Positions 50,027 through 58,793 of a stretch of 64,000 nt of DNA are shown one piece after another (the first letter of the stretch is position 1; every line of letters starts with the position of its first letter). The notes under the pieces are model-generated. The model saw nothing but the letters and a program-made list of their open reading frames with translations. It did no database searches and was not told where the DNA came from. The position numbers and the translations under genes were made by a program. Source of the DNA: Saccharopolyspora indica (lineage in GTDB: Bacteria; Actinomycetota; Actinomycetes; Mycobacteriales; Pseudonocardiaceae); the NCBI RefSeq assembly GCF_027853965.1, contig NZ_JAQGLB010000029.1, positions 1 to 64,000 on the forward strand, in the 5' to 3' direction.

Positions 50027-50959
50027 TCAGATCCGGCTCGGCGGTGTCAGGTCCTTTCGCGGAACGAGGACGATCTTGCCCACCGCGTGCCCGTGCTCGA
50101 CCTCCGCGAGCGCCGCACCGGCTTCGTCGAGCGGCCGGACCTGCTTGACCAGCGGGTCCAGCTCGCCCGCGAGGACCAGTCGCGCCAGCTCGGCGAGGAC
50201 GGCGGTGCTGCGGTCCCGCACGACCGTCCGGCCACCCAGCTCGGCGACCAGCGGCTTGTCCGCCACCGACAGCAGCTTCGACCGGTCGGCGACCAGCTCG
50301 GCGACGGTGCGCAACGCCGCCCCGCCGACCAGGTCGAAGACGCCGTCGACGCCGTCCGGCGCGGCGGCCCGCACCCGCTCCAGGACACCGTCGCCGTAGG
50401 CCACCGGAGTCGCGCCGAACCCGGCGAGGAGCTCGTGCTTGGCCGGGCTCGCCACGGCCACGACCGAGATCCCCCGCGCCCGCGCGAGCTGCACGACCGG
50501 AATCCCCACTCCGCCGCCGGCGCCGTTGACCAGCAGGGTCGCGCCGGGTCGCAGGCCGAGGTCGTTCAGCGCGTCATGCGCGGTCCCGGCCGCGACCGGC
50601 AGCACCGCGGCCGCCTCCGGCGCCAGCCCGGCGGGCCGCGGCGCTGCGAAGGACGCGGTGACCACCGCCTGCTCCGCCCAGCCGCCGACCATGCCCGGAC
50701 ATCCGCCGAACACCTCGTCACCGACCGAGAACCCGGTCACCCCCGAACCGAGCGCAGTGACCGTTCCGGCCACCTCGCGCCCGAGAACCGCGGGCCCGGC
50801 GACGCCGTAGGAGCCCTCGCGGAGCCGCCAGTCCCCCGGGTTCACGCCCGCCGCGCGCACCCGCACCAGCAGCTCGCCCGGACCGGGCGCGGGCACCGGC
50901 AGGTCGAGGAAGCACTCCTGCTCCGGACCGCCCACTTCGGAGAAACCGTAAGCCCGCAC
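50027..50959 (-). CDS. zinc-independent NADP-dependent MDR oxidoreductase
   Basis: 310 residues: VRAAGVNPGDWRLREG, GREVAGTVTALG and the Rossmann loop VNGAGGGVGIPVVQLA, with no zinc ligands. It belongs to the quinone oxidoreductase-like group and resembles the protein at 23214-24143. It appears to share a transcript with the hydrolase downstream. Reaction not predictable beyond NADPH-dependent reduction of a quinone or enone. Confidence 0.78.
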   Translation of the reverse strand: MRAYGFSEVGGPEQECFLDLPVPAPGPGELLVRVRAAGVNPGDWRLREGSYGVAGPAVLGREVAGTVTALGSGVTGFSVGDEVFGGCPGMVGGWAEQAVVTASFAAPRPAGLAPEAAAVLPVAAGTAHDALNDLGLRPGATLLVNGAGGGVGIPVVQLARARGISVVAVASPAKHELLAGFGATPVAYGDGVLERVRAAAPDGVDGVFDLVGGAALRTVAELVADRSKLLSVADKPLVAELGGRTVVRDRSTAVLAELARLVLAGELDPLVKQVRPLDEAGAALAEVEHGHAVGKIVLVPRKDLTPPSRI

Positions 50960-51038
50960 ACCAACTCCTCATCGCCGGAATCCGGATCCGACCTTACCCG
51001 CACCGGTGAATTCCGCGTCCGGCGGCGAAAAGCAGCGA

Positions 51039-51081
51039 CCGCCGCACCTGACCATCCACAGAGGACAGCAGGGTGCGGCGG
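51039..51081 (-). terminator. terminator hairpin of the CoA-transferase operon
   Basis: CCGCCGCACC pairs perfectly with GGTGCGGCGG around 23 nt, 16 bp past the subunit B stop. Confidence 0.7.
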
Positions 51082-51096
51082 CCGCGGCAGGCGAGT

Positions 51097-51741
51097 TCAG
51101 CTCACCGGGACGGACTGCTGGATCGGGGCACCGGTCTTCTCCCGGACCTCGGCTTCGGTGACGCCGGGAGCCAGCTCGACCAGGCTGAGCCCGTCCGGGG
51201 TCACGTCGAGGACCGCCAGGTCCGTGACGATCCGGTTGACCACTCCGGTCCCGGTCAGCGGCAGCGTGCACTTCTCGACGATCTTCGGCGAGCCGTCCTT
51301 GGCGACGTGGTCGGTGAGCACCACGATCCGGCGGGCACCGACGACCAGGTCCATCGCGCCGCCCATGCCCTTGACCAGCGCACCGGGGATCGTCCAGTTC
51401 GCCAGGTCGCCGTTCTCGGCGACCTGCAGCGCGCCCAGGATGGCGATGTCGATGTGCCCGCCGCGCATCATCGCGAAGGAGGCCGCCGAGTCGAAGTAGC
51501 TGGCCCCGGGGTTGATCGTGACCGTCTGCTTGCCCGCGTTGATGAGGTCGGGATCCTCCTCCCCCTCGTAGGGGAACGGGCCGAGGCCCAGGATTCCGTT
51601 CTCGCTCTGCAGCGTCACCCGCACCCCGTCCGGGATGTGGTTGGCGACCAGCGTGGGGATGCCGATGCCGAGGTTGACGTAGTCGCCGTCGCGGAGTTCG
51701 GCGGCGGCGATGGCCGCCATCTCTTCACGAGTCCAGGTCAT
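51097..51741 (-). CDS. 3-oxoacid CoA-transferase subunit B
   Basis: 214 residues. The catalytic Glu47 sits in LQSENGILGLGP, with GIGIPTLVANHIP before it and the MRGGHIDIAILGALQV and KGMGGAMDLV motifs of class I CoA-transferase beta subunits. Together with subunit A encoded upstream, it moves CoA from succinyl-CoA to a 3-oxoacid: acetoacetate (ScoB) or 3-oxoadipate (PcaJ). The divergent IclR regulator favours the catabolic option, but sequence alone does not separate them. Confidence 0.87.
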   Translation of the reverse strand: MTWTREEMAAIAAAELRDGDYVNLGIGIPTLVANHIPDGVRVTLQSENGILGLGPFPYEGEEDPDLINAGKQTVTINPGASYFDSAASFAMMRGGHIDIAILGALQVAENGDLANWTIPGALVKGMGGAMDLVVGARRIVVLTDHVAKDGSPKIVEKCTLPLTGTGVVNRIVTDLAVLDVTPDGLSLVELAPGVTEAEVREKTGAPIQQSVPVS

Positions 51742-51773
51742 GGTTGCTCCCAGGGAGGATGTGCGGGTGAGGA

Positions 51774-52484
51774 CTAGTCGGCCGCGGGAACGCGGGGCCG
51801 CACGGTGCGCTTCTCGATGGCCTTGACGCGCGGGACGGCCTGGACCAGCCGGTGGACGTAGATGCCCGGTGTCACCACCACCTCCGGGTCCAGGTACTCC
51901 TCGCTGAGGTGCTCGACCTCGACCACCGCCACCTTCCCGCAGGTCGCCACGACCGGGTTGAAGTTCCGCGCGCTCGACCGGTAGACGAGGTTGCCCGCCG
52001 GGTCCGCGGTGTGGGCGTGCACGAGCGCCACATCGGCCACGATCGCCCGTTCCTGCACGTAGGTGTGCCCGTCGAACTCCGCGTGCGGCTTGCCCTCGGC
52101 GACCGGGGTCCCGACGCCGGCGCGGGTGTAGAACGCGGCGATTCCGGCGCCACCGGCGCGCATCCGCTCCGACAGCGTGCCCTGCGGCGCGAACTCCACG
52201 GTCAGCGTCCCGTCCAGGTACTGCTCGGCGAACAGCTTGTTCTCCCCCACGTAGGAGGCGATCACCTTGGCCACCTGCTGGTTCTCCAGCAGCAGCCCGA
52301 GCCCCTTGCCGTCCACGCCCATGTTGTTGGAGACCACCGTCAACCCGGTGACCCCGCTGTCCCGGACGACCTCGATGAGATCGTTCGGGTTGCCGCACAG
52401 GCCGAACCCGCCGACGGCGATCGTCATCCCGTCTTCGAGCACCCCGGCCAGCGCCTCGGCCGCACTCGAGCGCAGCTTGGACAC
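51774..52484 (-). CDS. 3-oxoacid CoA-transferase subunit A
   Basis: 236 residues. The glycine-rich CoA-binding loop is GGFGLCGNPNDLI (25-37), followed by SNNMGVDGKGLGLLL, EFAPQGTLSERMRAGGAGI and FYTRAGVGT, all typical of ScoA/PcaI. It forms an alpha2beta2 enzyme with subunit B, whose gene starts 32 bp downstream. The ATG is close to a divergent promoter region containing a 19-bp palindrome. Confidence 0.87.
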   Translation of the reverse strand: MSKLRSSAAEALAGVLEDGMTIAVGGFGLCGNPNDLIEVVRDSGVTGLTVVSNNMGVDGKGLGLLLENQQVAKVIASYVGENKLFAEQYLDGTLTVEFAPQGTLSERMRAGGAGIAAFYTRAGVGTPVAEGKPHAEFDGHTYVQERAIVADVALVHAHTADPAGNLVYRSSARNFNPVVATCGKVAVVEVEHLSEEYLDPEVVVTPGIYVHRLVQAVPRVKAIEKRTVRPRVPAAD

Positions 52485-52609
52485 CTGATCACCTCTCCAT
52501 CGGTCCGCTGGACGAACAGCAGCAGTAAAGAATCGTACCCCCGTTCACCGCAAGAAACCGGGATCGATCACCGCTGAATCGTTCGACCGGCGACCGGGCT
52601 CAGCACGAT

Positions 52610-52628
52610 GCGTTCACTGGGTGAACGC
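52610..52628. promoter_or_regulatory. 19-bp palindrome, likely IclR operator
   Basis: GCGTTCACTGGGTGAACGC has perfect 8-bp arms around TGG. It lies between the CoA-transferase operon and the divergent IclR gene, where PcaR-type regulators usually bind. Confidence 0.65.
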
Positions 52629-52669
52629 TATGGTGATGGCAATCAGCAATCTCCGCGCCAACCCGAGCC

Positions 52670-52782
52670 CCGCCCAACCGCACCTCAGGGGACCGTGGCG
52701 CAACCCAGCCACAAGAAACCCCCACGACGCAAGATCACTCCCCAGCGCGACCACCACTGAAAATCCCGGAGAGGCGGGACAG
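52670..52782 (+). repeat. leader repeat, copy 5
   Basis: About 113 bp on the plus strand, from CCGCCCAACCGCACC to GGAGAGGCGGGACAG, four bases before the iclR ATG at 52787. Confidence 0.85.
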
Positions 52783-52786
52783 CACC

Positions 52787-53563
52787 ATGAGCAGCAGCTC
52801 GAACTCGCACCTGGTCGGCCGGGTCGGCGCCGTGCTCCGGGCGCTGTCGGCGGCCAACGAGACCGGCGCCGCCACCGTCGACCTGGCCAGGTCGACCGAC
52901 CTCCCCCGGCCGACCGTGCACCGCCTGCTCAGCTCGCTGGCCGAGGAGGGCTTCGTCGACCGCGACCGGCGCACCGGCCGCTGGTTCCTCGGCCCGGAGC
53001 TGTACCTGCTGGGGCAGACGGCGGGCCACCGCTACGACGTGACGCACCACGCCCGCGCGAGCGTGCACCGGCTGGCCGCCAAGACCGGCGAGAGCGCGTT
53101 CTTCTCGGCGCTGCGAGGTGCGGAGACGGTGTGCCTGCTGCGCGAGGACGGCGACTTCCCGATTCGTTCGTTCGTGCTCTACGAAGGCGCCCGGTTCCCG
53201 CTCGGCGTGGTCTCCGCGGGCCTGGTGATCCTCTCGTTCCTCGACGACGCCGAGGTCGACGCCTACCTGGAGCGCACCGACCTGACCGCCCGCTGGGGCC
53301 GGGCGCACTCCCCCGACGCGATCCGCGCCCGCATCGCCCGCACCCGCCAGCACGGCTACGCCGTCAACCCGGGTCTGGTGGTGGAGGGCAGCTGGGGCAT
53401 GGCGGCGGCGGTGTTCGACCGCGACGGCCAGCCGGCGTGGGCCCTGACCTTGACGGGCATCGAAACCCGCTTCCGCCCGGACCGCCAACCGGAACTGGGC
53501 GCCCTCCTCCTCCACGAAGCCCACACCCTCACCCGGACCCTCGACACCCCCGGCTTCCGCTGA
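52787..53563 (+). CDS. IclR-family regulator
   Basis: 258 residues. Winged HTH in the first 70 residues (TVDLARSTDLPRPTVHRLLSSLAEEGFVDRDRRTGRWFLG) and an IclR effector domain (RHHARASVHRLAAKTGESAFFSAL-like region, FPLGVVSAGLVILSFL, HGYAVNPGLVVEGSWGMAAAV). Its position opposite the two-subunit CoA-transferase suggests it controls those genes. Translation begins from the leader repeat's ribosome-binding site. Confidence 0.83.
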   Translation: MSSSSNSHLVGRVGAVLRALSAANETGAATVDLARSTDLPRPTVHRLLSSLAEEGFVDRDRRTGRWFLGPELYLLGQTAGHRYDVTHHARASVHRLAAKTGESAFFSALRGAETVCLLREDGDFPIRSFVLYEGARFPLGVVSAGLVILSFLDDAEVDAYLERTDLTARWGRAHSPDAIRARIARTRQHGYAVNPGLVVEGSWGMAAAVFDRDGQPAWALTLTGIETRFRPDRQPELGALLLHEAHTLTRTLDTPGFR

Positions 53564-53586
53564 ACCCACGATTCGGGAGGGCGCAC

Positions 53587-54573
53587 ATGTCCGCGTTCGG
53601 GCAGGACGATCAGATCGATCGGCTGCGGCAAAGCATTTCCCACCTCGTCGGCCTGGACGGTCAGCACGGAGGAGCGGAGCTCGCGCCGCTGGCCGCGCGG
53701 TTGTTCCGCGCGGCAGCTGCCCGGCTGGCGGTCGGCAACCGCGAACCATCCGCCGGACGAGACCTCGCTGCGGTCACCGCGGAACTCGGCGAAGTGGCGG
53801 GCTGGCTCGCGTTCGACTCGATGCACTTCGACGCAGCTCGAACGCTGAACCTCGAAGCCCTGCACCTGGCGCGCTCGGCCGGGGACCGCAGCATGGAGTT
53901 GTTCATCCTCGGGAACATCGCGATGCAGGCTCAAGAGGTGCAGCAACCGCGTGCGGCTCTTCGCACGGTTCAGCTGATGGAAACGTTCAAGCTCTCCCCG
54001 CGGCTACGCGTGATGACCGATCTCCGCCGGGCACGCGCCGCCGCCGACCTGGGTGACGACCGCGCATTCGCGGTGCTGAGACGCGCTCAGTCGGATCTGT
54101 CCGACGGCGTGCACCGCACGGACCCGGAATGGTCCTGGTGGGTCACCGATCTGGAGCTCGAGGTCCACGCAGGCGGCATGTGGCAAGCCTTCGGCCGACC
54201 GGATCGCGCGGTGGAATGCTACGCAACGGTGGTGGTATCCACCGCCGAACGCTACCGGTGGGCCCGCTTCATCGCCGGAGCGAACCTGCTCAGAGCGCTG
54301 GTCGAGCTGTCGGACTGGCGAGAGGCGGAGAGCACCGCGACCCAGCTGCACGACCTCGTCGGCCAAGTCTCGTCGGCCAGAGCGGGCGAACGAATCCGCA
54401 CCGCAGCGAGGACAGCCCGCCGCAACGGAGCGCCCTCCTCAGTGGACGACACCCTCACCAGCCTGGCGCACCGGACTGCGGCTGGACCTCCAGGAGAGCG
54501 GCAGCGCGGGAACGGCCTGCCGGTGCGCCCCCGCAACGCACCGGCAGGCCCGCCTGCCTCGCTGCTGCCTTGA
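53587..54573 (+). CDS. regulator-like TPR protein without an HTH domain
   Basis: 328 residues, helical throughout. Segments such as LRQSISHLVGLDGQHGGAELAPLAARLFRAAAARL, LHLARSAGDRSMELFILGNIAMQAQEVQQPRAALRTVQL and AVECYATVVVSTAERYRWARFIAGANLLRALVEL match the C-terminal tetratricopeptide-like part of actinobacterial XRE-family regulators. These normally carry about 60-80 more N-terminal residues with the HTH. Here an ATG with GGGAGG begins directly at the TPR part, 24 bp after iclR. It is either a truncated regulator or a stand-alone partner protein. Its last codons overlap a hairpin at 54514-54550. Confidence 0.6.
   Translation: MSAFGQDDQIDRLRQSISHLVGLDGQHGGAELAPLAARLFRAAAARLAVGNREPSAGRDLAAVTAELGEVAGWLAFDSMHFDAARTLNLEALHLARSAGDRSMELFILGNIAMQAQEVQQPRAALRTVQLMETFKLSPRLRVMTDLRRARAAADLGDDRAFAVLRRAQSDLSDGVHRTDPEWSWWVTDLELEVHAGGMWQAFGRPDRAVECYATVVVSTAERYRWARFIAGANLLRALVELSDWREAESTATQLHDLVGQVSSARAGERIRTAARTARRNGAPSSVDDTLTSLAHRTAAGPPGERQRGNGLPVRPRNAPAGPPASLLP
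54514..54550. terminator. strong hairpin at the 3' end of the TPR gene
   Basis: GGCCTGCCGGTGCG pairs perfectly with CGCACCGGCAGGCC around 9 nt. It overlaps the last codons of the plus-strand gene and faces the convergent transketolase gene. Confidence 0.65.
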
Positions 54574-54607
54574 TCCCTTTCAGCACCAAGCTCTTTCAGG
54601 AATCAGA

Positions 54608-55603
54608 TCAAGCCAGTCCGGCGAGGACGGTTTCGACGATCTTGTCGCGGGACAGGCCGTAGCGGTCGTGGAGCGTCGGCAAGGCGCCCGCGGCGAGGAA
54701 CTCGTCCGGGAGGCCGATCGGCACGACTCGGCGGGACAGGCCCGCGCGGACCGCCGCGGAGGCCACCGTTTCGAAGAGGCCGCCGACGACGGTGTGGTTC
54801 TCCAGCGTCACGACCAGGCGGTCGGTGTCGACCTCCGCCAGCACGGTTCTCGCGTCGAACGGCTTGATAGTCGGGGTGTGGACCACGGCGACGTCGACGT
54901 TGTGGGCCGCCAGTTCTTCGGCCGCTTGCAGGGCTCGCATGGTCATCAGGCCGCTGGAGATGAGCACGACGTCCCGGCCGCCGCGCAGGACCGCCGCCTC
55001 GCCGAGGCGGAAGCTGTAGTCGTACTCGTCGAGCACCGTCGGCACCTTGCCGCGCAGCAGGCGCAGGTACGTCGGGCCGTCGCTGGCCGCCAGCTGCGGG
55101 ACCGCCTGCTCGATGTCCACCGAATCGCACGGGTCGACGATCGTCAGGTTCGGCATGCCGCGGAAGATCGCGATGTCCTCGGTGGCCTGGTGGCTCGGGC
55201 CGTAACCCGTGGTGAGGCCCGGCAGGCCGCCGACGATGTTGACGTTGAGGCCGGGTTCGGCGATGTCCAGGCACAGGAAGTCGTAGGCCCGGCGGGCGGC
55301 GAAAACGCTGTAGGTGGAGGCGAAGGGCACCAGCCCGACCTCGGCCATCCCCGCCGCCGCGCCGAACAGCAGCTGCTCGGCCATGCCCATCTGGAAGAAC
55401 CGGTCGGGGTGCGCCTCGGCGAAGACGTGCATGTCGGTGTACTTGCCGAGGTCCGCGGTGAGCCCGACGACGCGCTGGTCGGACTCCGCCAGCGCGGCCA
55501 GGGCGTGCCCGAACGGTGCGCTGCTGGTCCGCTGCCCGGGGTCGGCGAAGGACGCGATCATCGCCGAGGTGGTGAGCCGCTTCGGCTTCGTGCTGGTCGT
55601 CAC
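54608..55603 (-). CDS. transketolase, C-terminal subunit
   Basis: 331 residues covering the pyrimidine-binding and C-terminal domains of a transketolase: RFFQMGMAEQLLFGAAAGMAEVGLVPFASTYSVF carries the conserved Glu that activates thiamine diphosphate, and LPGLTTGYGPSHQATEDIAIFRGMPNLTIVDP follows. The GTG at 55603 overlaps the stop of the N-terminal subunit gene. Split transketolases occur in archaea and in several bacterial sugar or sulfosugar pathways, not usually as the housekeeping enzyme. Confidence 0.87.
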   Translation of the reverse strand: MTTSTKPKRLTTSAMIASFADPGQRTSSAPFGHALAALAESDQRVVGLTADLGKYTDMHVFAEAHPDRFFQMGMAEQLLFGAAAGMAEVGLVPFASTYSVFAARRAYDFLCLDIAEPGLNVNIVGGLPGLTTGYGPSHQATEDIAIFRGMPNLTIVDPCDSVDIEQAVPQLAASDGPTYLRLLRGKVPTVLDEYDYSFRLGEAAVLRGGRDVVLISSGLMTMRALQAAEELAAHNVDVAVVHTPTIKPFDARTVLAEVDTDRLVVTLENHTVVGGLFETVASAAVRAGLSRRVVPIGLPDEFLAAGALPTLHDRYGLSRDKIVETVLAGLA

Positions 55604-56463
55604 TTGGCTGCTCCCTCGTGTCCGGCGGCCAGCTGTTCGCGGCACAGCTCCCACTCGTCGGCGTCGATGCGCATGAAGTGCGCTTTCTCCCGGGCTTCCA
55701 GCAGCGGCACGCCCCTGCCGATCCGGGTGTCGCACAGGATCACCGAAGGTGAACCGGTATCGGCGGACCGTTCGGTGATCGCGTCGAACGCCGCCAGCAG
55801 CGCGTCGACGTCGTTGCCGTCGACGCGCTGGGTGAACCAGCCCGCGGCAGCCCACTTCTCCTCGGCCGGTTCGATGCTCAGCACGGTCTCGGTCTTGCCG
55901 TCGGCTTGCAGCGCGTTCATGTCGACGATCGCGGTGAGCCTGCCCAGCCGGTGGTGCGCGGCGCCCATCGCCGCTTCCCACGTCGACCCCTCGTCGAGCT
56001 CGCCGTCGGAGAGGAAGTTGAAGATCCGCGCCTGCGAACCGCGCAGCCGCAGGCCCAGCGCCATGCCCACGGCCACGGTCAGGCCGTGGCCGAGCGAACC
56101 ACCGGAGATCTCCATCCCCGGGGTGTAGGAGGCCATGCCCGACATCGGCAGCCGCGAACCGTCCGAGCCGTAGGTCTCCAGCTCCTCGACCGGAACGGTC
56201 CCGGCCTCGGCCAGCGCGGCGTAGAGGGCGATGGCGTAGTGCCCGGTGGAGAGCAGGAACCGGTCGCGCTCGTCCCAGTGCGGGTCGTCGGCGCGGAACC
56301 GCAGCTGGTCGGCGTAGGTGGCGGCCAGCACGTCGGCCACGCCGAGCGCTTGGCCGACGTAGCCCTGCCCCTGGACCTCGCCCATGTTCAGGATGTGGTG
56401 GCGCATCCGGTGGGCGGCTTCCCGCACCACCGCAGCGCGCTGGCGCTGATCGACAGCGGTCAT
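55600..56463 (-). CDS. transketolase, N-terminal subunit
   Basis: 287 residues of the ThDP diphosphate-binding domain: GGSLGHGLTVAVGMALGLRL and LSDGELDEGSTWEAAMGAAHHRLGRLTAIVDMNALQADG correspond to the metal/diphosphate-binding motif. It assembles with the C-terminal subunit. Located downstream of a symporter and a hydroxyacid dehydrogenase gene, so it probably acts on an uncommon ketose or its phosphate. Confidence 0.87.
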   Translation of the reverse strand: MTAVDQRQRAAVVREAAHRMRHHILNMGEVQGQGYVGQALGVADVLAATYADQLRFRADDPHWDERDRFLLSTGHYAIALYAALAEAGTVPVEELETYGSDGSRLPMSGMASYTPGMEISGGSLGHGLTVAVGMALGLRLRGSQARIFNFLSDGELDEGSTWEAAMGAAHHRLGRLTAIVDMNALQADGKTETVLSIEPAEEKWAAAGWFTQRVDGNDVDALLAAFDAITERSADTGSPSVILCDTRIGRGVPLLEAREKAHFMRIDADEWELCREQLAAGHEGAAK

Positions 56464-56492
56464 CGTGCGTCGTTCTCCTTGTCTTCGCGGGT

Positions 56493-57806
56493 TCACACCG
56501 CGTGGACGTCGTCTGCGGGCCGCGCCGCGGCCGGGTTGGTTCGCGCGGGGGCGGTTTCCGCGCAGAACCGGGCGGCGAAGGTCGAGACGACCCCCAGCGC
56601 CACGAACAGCAGAGCCGGGCCGACCCAGCCCATGACGCTGTAGAGCGCCGTGGCCAGGAACGGCAGCAGGCCCGCGATGACCGAAGCGCCGTTGTAGCCC
56701 AGCGAGATGCCGGAAGAGCGGACCTCGCTGGGGAACTGCTCGGCGAACCACGACGCTTCGACCGCGAAGATCGGGTCGTGGCTGAACAGCAGGCCGAGCG
56801 CGACGGCGACCACGGTTGCGATGCCGATACCGGTGTTGACCAGGAAGAACATCGGGAATCCGAAGGCGATCGTGAAGATCGAGCCGATCAGGAACACCGG
56901 TTTGCGGCCGATCCGGTCCGACAGCGCGCCGAACGCGAGGTGGCTGACCAGCCCCAGCGCCGAACCGACGATGGTGCCCACCAGCACGTTCTGCTTGTCG
57001 GTGAGCGAGGCCAGCACCACGTAGGACAGCATGAAGCTGGTCGTCACGTAGTACCCGCCGGTTTCAGCCAGGCGCAGCGCCATGATCCGCACGACCACCC
57101 GCCAGTCGCGCCGCAGCACGTCGAGGGCCGGGGTCTTGCGGATGTTGCCCGCGGACTTCACCTTGGTGAACTCCGGCGACTCGCCCACCCGGTTCCGGAT
57201 GTACATGCCCGCGGCCACCATCACGACGGACGCGAGGAACGGTGCCCGCCACACCCAGTCGCCGGTGAACACGGCCTCGGACAGCAGGAACGCGCCGTTG
57301 GCCAGCAGCAGTCCGGCCGGGATGCCGATCTGCGGCACGGCGCCGAAGAACCCGCGCTTGCGCTCCGGCGCGTGCTCGACCGCCATCAGGACCGCGCCGC
57401 TCCACTCCGCGCCGAACCCGATGCCCTGGACGATGCGCAGCAGGATCAGCAGCATCGGAGCCAGGACCCCGACCTGCGCGTAGGTCGGCAGCACACCGAC
57501 GAGCACGGTGGCCACGCCCATCACGGTCAGCGACCACATCAGGACCCGCTTGCGGCCCAGCCGGTCGCCGTAGTGGCCGGCGAGGTAGCCGCCGAGCGGG
57601 CGGAACAGGAAGCCGACGGCGAGCGTGGCGAAGGAGGCGAGGACGCCGACGACGGCGTTGTCGGAGTGGAAGAACGCGGAGCCGAAGTAGGCGGCGGAGG
57701 CGGTGCCGTAGATGAAGAAGTCGTAGCTCTCCACGGCGGTGCCGATCATCGACGCGAAGGAGACCTTCGCGGGGTTGTCCCGAGTTGCCCCGGTTGCATC
57801 GGACAT
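56493..57806 (-). CDS. MHS-family metabolite:H+ symporter (MFS)
   Basis: 437 residues with 12 membrane segments. It has the MHS signature SFASMIGTAVESYDFFIYGTASAAYFGSAFF, RPLGGYLAGHYGDRLGRKRVL, and the mid-protein IRNRVGESPEFTKVKSAGN. Relatives carry alpha-ketoglutarate, shikimate, proline/betaine or aromatic acids. In this operon it is likely the importer of the carbon source handled by the dehydrogenase and transketolase. Confidence 0.87.
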   Translation of the reverse strand: MSDATGATRDNPAKVSFASMIGTAVESYDFFIYGTASAAYFGSAFFHSDNAVVGVLASFATLAVGFLFRPLGGYLAGHYGDRLGRKRVLMWSLTVMGVATVLVGVLPTYAQVGVLAPMLLILLRIVQGIGFGAEWSGAVLMAVEHAPERKRGFFGAVPQIGIPAGLLLANGAFLLSEAVFTGDWVWRAPFLASVVMVAAGMYIRNRVGESPEFTKVKSAGNIRKTPALDVLRRDWRVVVRIMALRLAETGGYYVTTSFMLSYVVLASLTDKQNVLVGTIVGSALGLVSHLAFGALSDRIGRKPVFLIGSIFTIAFGFPMFFLVNTGIGIATVVAVALGLLFSHDPIFAVEASWFAEQFPSEVRSSGISLGYNGASVIAGLLPFLATALYSVMGWVGPALLFVALGVVSTFAARFCAETAPARTNPAAARPADDVHAV

Positions 57807-57839
57807 GGCTGCACTCCTCAGGAGAGGGCTGGTCGGACG

Positions 57840-58703
57840 TCAGCTGGACGGGTAGGTCTCGATCACGCGGGAGTCGTCCCGCGTGAGCAGTCCGGCGTCC
57901 GCGGCGCGCCGGTAGCGGTCGCGGGCCACGTCGAGCAGCGGGGTTTCCGCGCCGACCTGACCGGCGGCCTCGGCGACCAGCCCGGAGTCCTTGACGAAGA
58001 TGCCGATCGTGCTGGTGACCTCGACGTCGGTGCCCTGGAGCATGCGCGGACCGCGGTCGGAGAGCATCCAGGAACCCGCGGCGCCCTGCTCGACCAGCGG
58101 GAGCACGGCCTCCCGGTCGAGCCCGAGCCGGTCGGCGAGCGCGAGGGCTTCCGCCGCGGCCACGATGTGCACCGAGCACAGGTGCTGGTTGACGACCTTG
58201 ATCGCCTGCCCGTCACCCAGGTTGGCGCCGACCTCCCGAACCGAGCCCAAGCACCCCAGGAGCTCGCGAACGGCCGCGATGTCGGCGCTCGCCCCGGAGG
58301 CGAACAGCGTCAGCTCGCCGGTTCGAGCGCGCGCCACGCCTCCGGTGACGGGCGAATCCACCACGATCGCGCCCGCCGCGGCCAGTCGCGCGCCCTGCTC
58401 GCGGACCGCGTCGGGGCCGACGGTGCTCATCACGATCCAGCGCTGCCCGCGCACCGAGCCGGCGAGCGCGCTCGTGACGAGTTCTTCGAGCTGCTCCGGC
58501 GTGGCCACCATGACCACGACGACCGAAACATCCGGCGCGTCAGCGAGTTTCGCGACCGCGGGCACTCCGGCCGCGGTCGCGCGCTCCACGGCGGACGGGA
58601 GCGCGTCGACACCGGTCGTCGGATAGCCGGCGGCGACGAGCCGGCGCGCCATCGGCAGGCCGATCGCACCGACGCCGACGAAGGCGAGGGAAGGGGCAGA
58701 CAT
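57840..58703 (-). CDS. 3-hydroxyisobutyrate dehydrogenase-family NAD-dependent oxidoreductase
   Basis: 287 residues of the beta-hydroxyacid dehydrogenase family. The dinucleotide motif is FVGVGAIGLPMARRL (8-22), the substrate loop DSPVTGGVARARTGEL and the catalytic Lys169 in GQAIKVVNQHL. Members act on 3-hydroxyisobutyrate, tartronate semialdehyde, or L-threonate/D-erythronate. Association with a split transketolase and symporter favours a sugar-acid substrate, by inference. Confidence 0.83.
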   Translation of the reverse strand: MSAPSLAFVGVGAIGLPMARRLVAAGYPTTGVDALPSAVERATAAGVPAVAKLADAPDVSVVVVMVATPEQLEELVTSALAGSVRGQRWIVMSTVGPDAVREQGARLAAAGAIVVDSPVTGGVARARTGELTLFASGASADIAAVRELLGCLGSVREVGANLGDGQAIKVVNQHLCSVHIVAAAEALALADRLGLDREAVLPLVEQGAAGSWMLSDRGPRMLQGTDVEVTSTIGIFVKDSGLVAEAAGQVGAETPLLDVARDRYRRAADAGLLTRDDSRVIETYPSS

Positions 58704-58793
58704 TGTCGTCCTCCATGTCCGTCCGCGCGGGCAGCGCGGACCGCGCCCGGCCGGACTCGGCCGAGCTCGGGAAAGCGTTGTGGGGTGGGGAGA

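Larger units (their letters stand above)
52485..52786. other. divergent region, CoA-transferase / IclR
   Basis: 302 bp without a gene. It contains the palindrome at 52610-52628 and leader repeat copy 5, which abuts the iclR start. Confidence 0.65.

Noticed and set aside
51100..51112. GCTCACCGGGA resembling the steroid palindrome
   Set aside because: It lies inside the last codons of the CoA-transferase B gene and only half of the palindrome is present.
52621..54573. 650-codon plus-strand frame
   Set aside because: Its first part is the leader repeat and an out-of-frame reading of the IclR gene; only the part from 53587 looks like protein.
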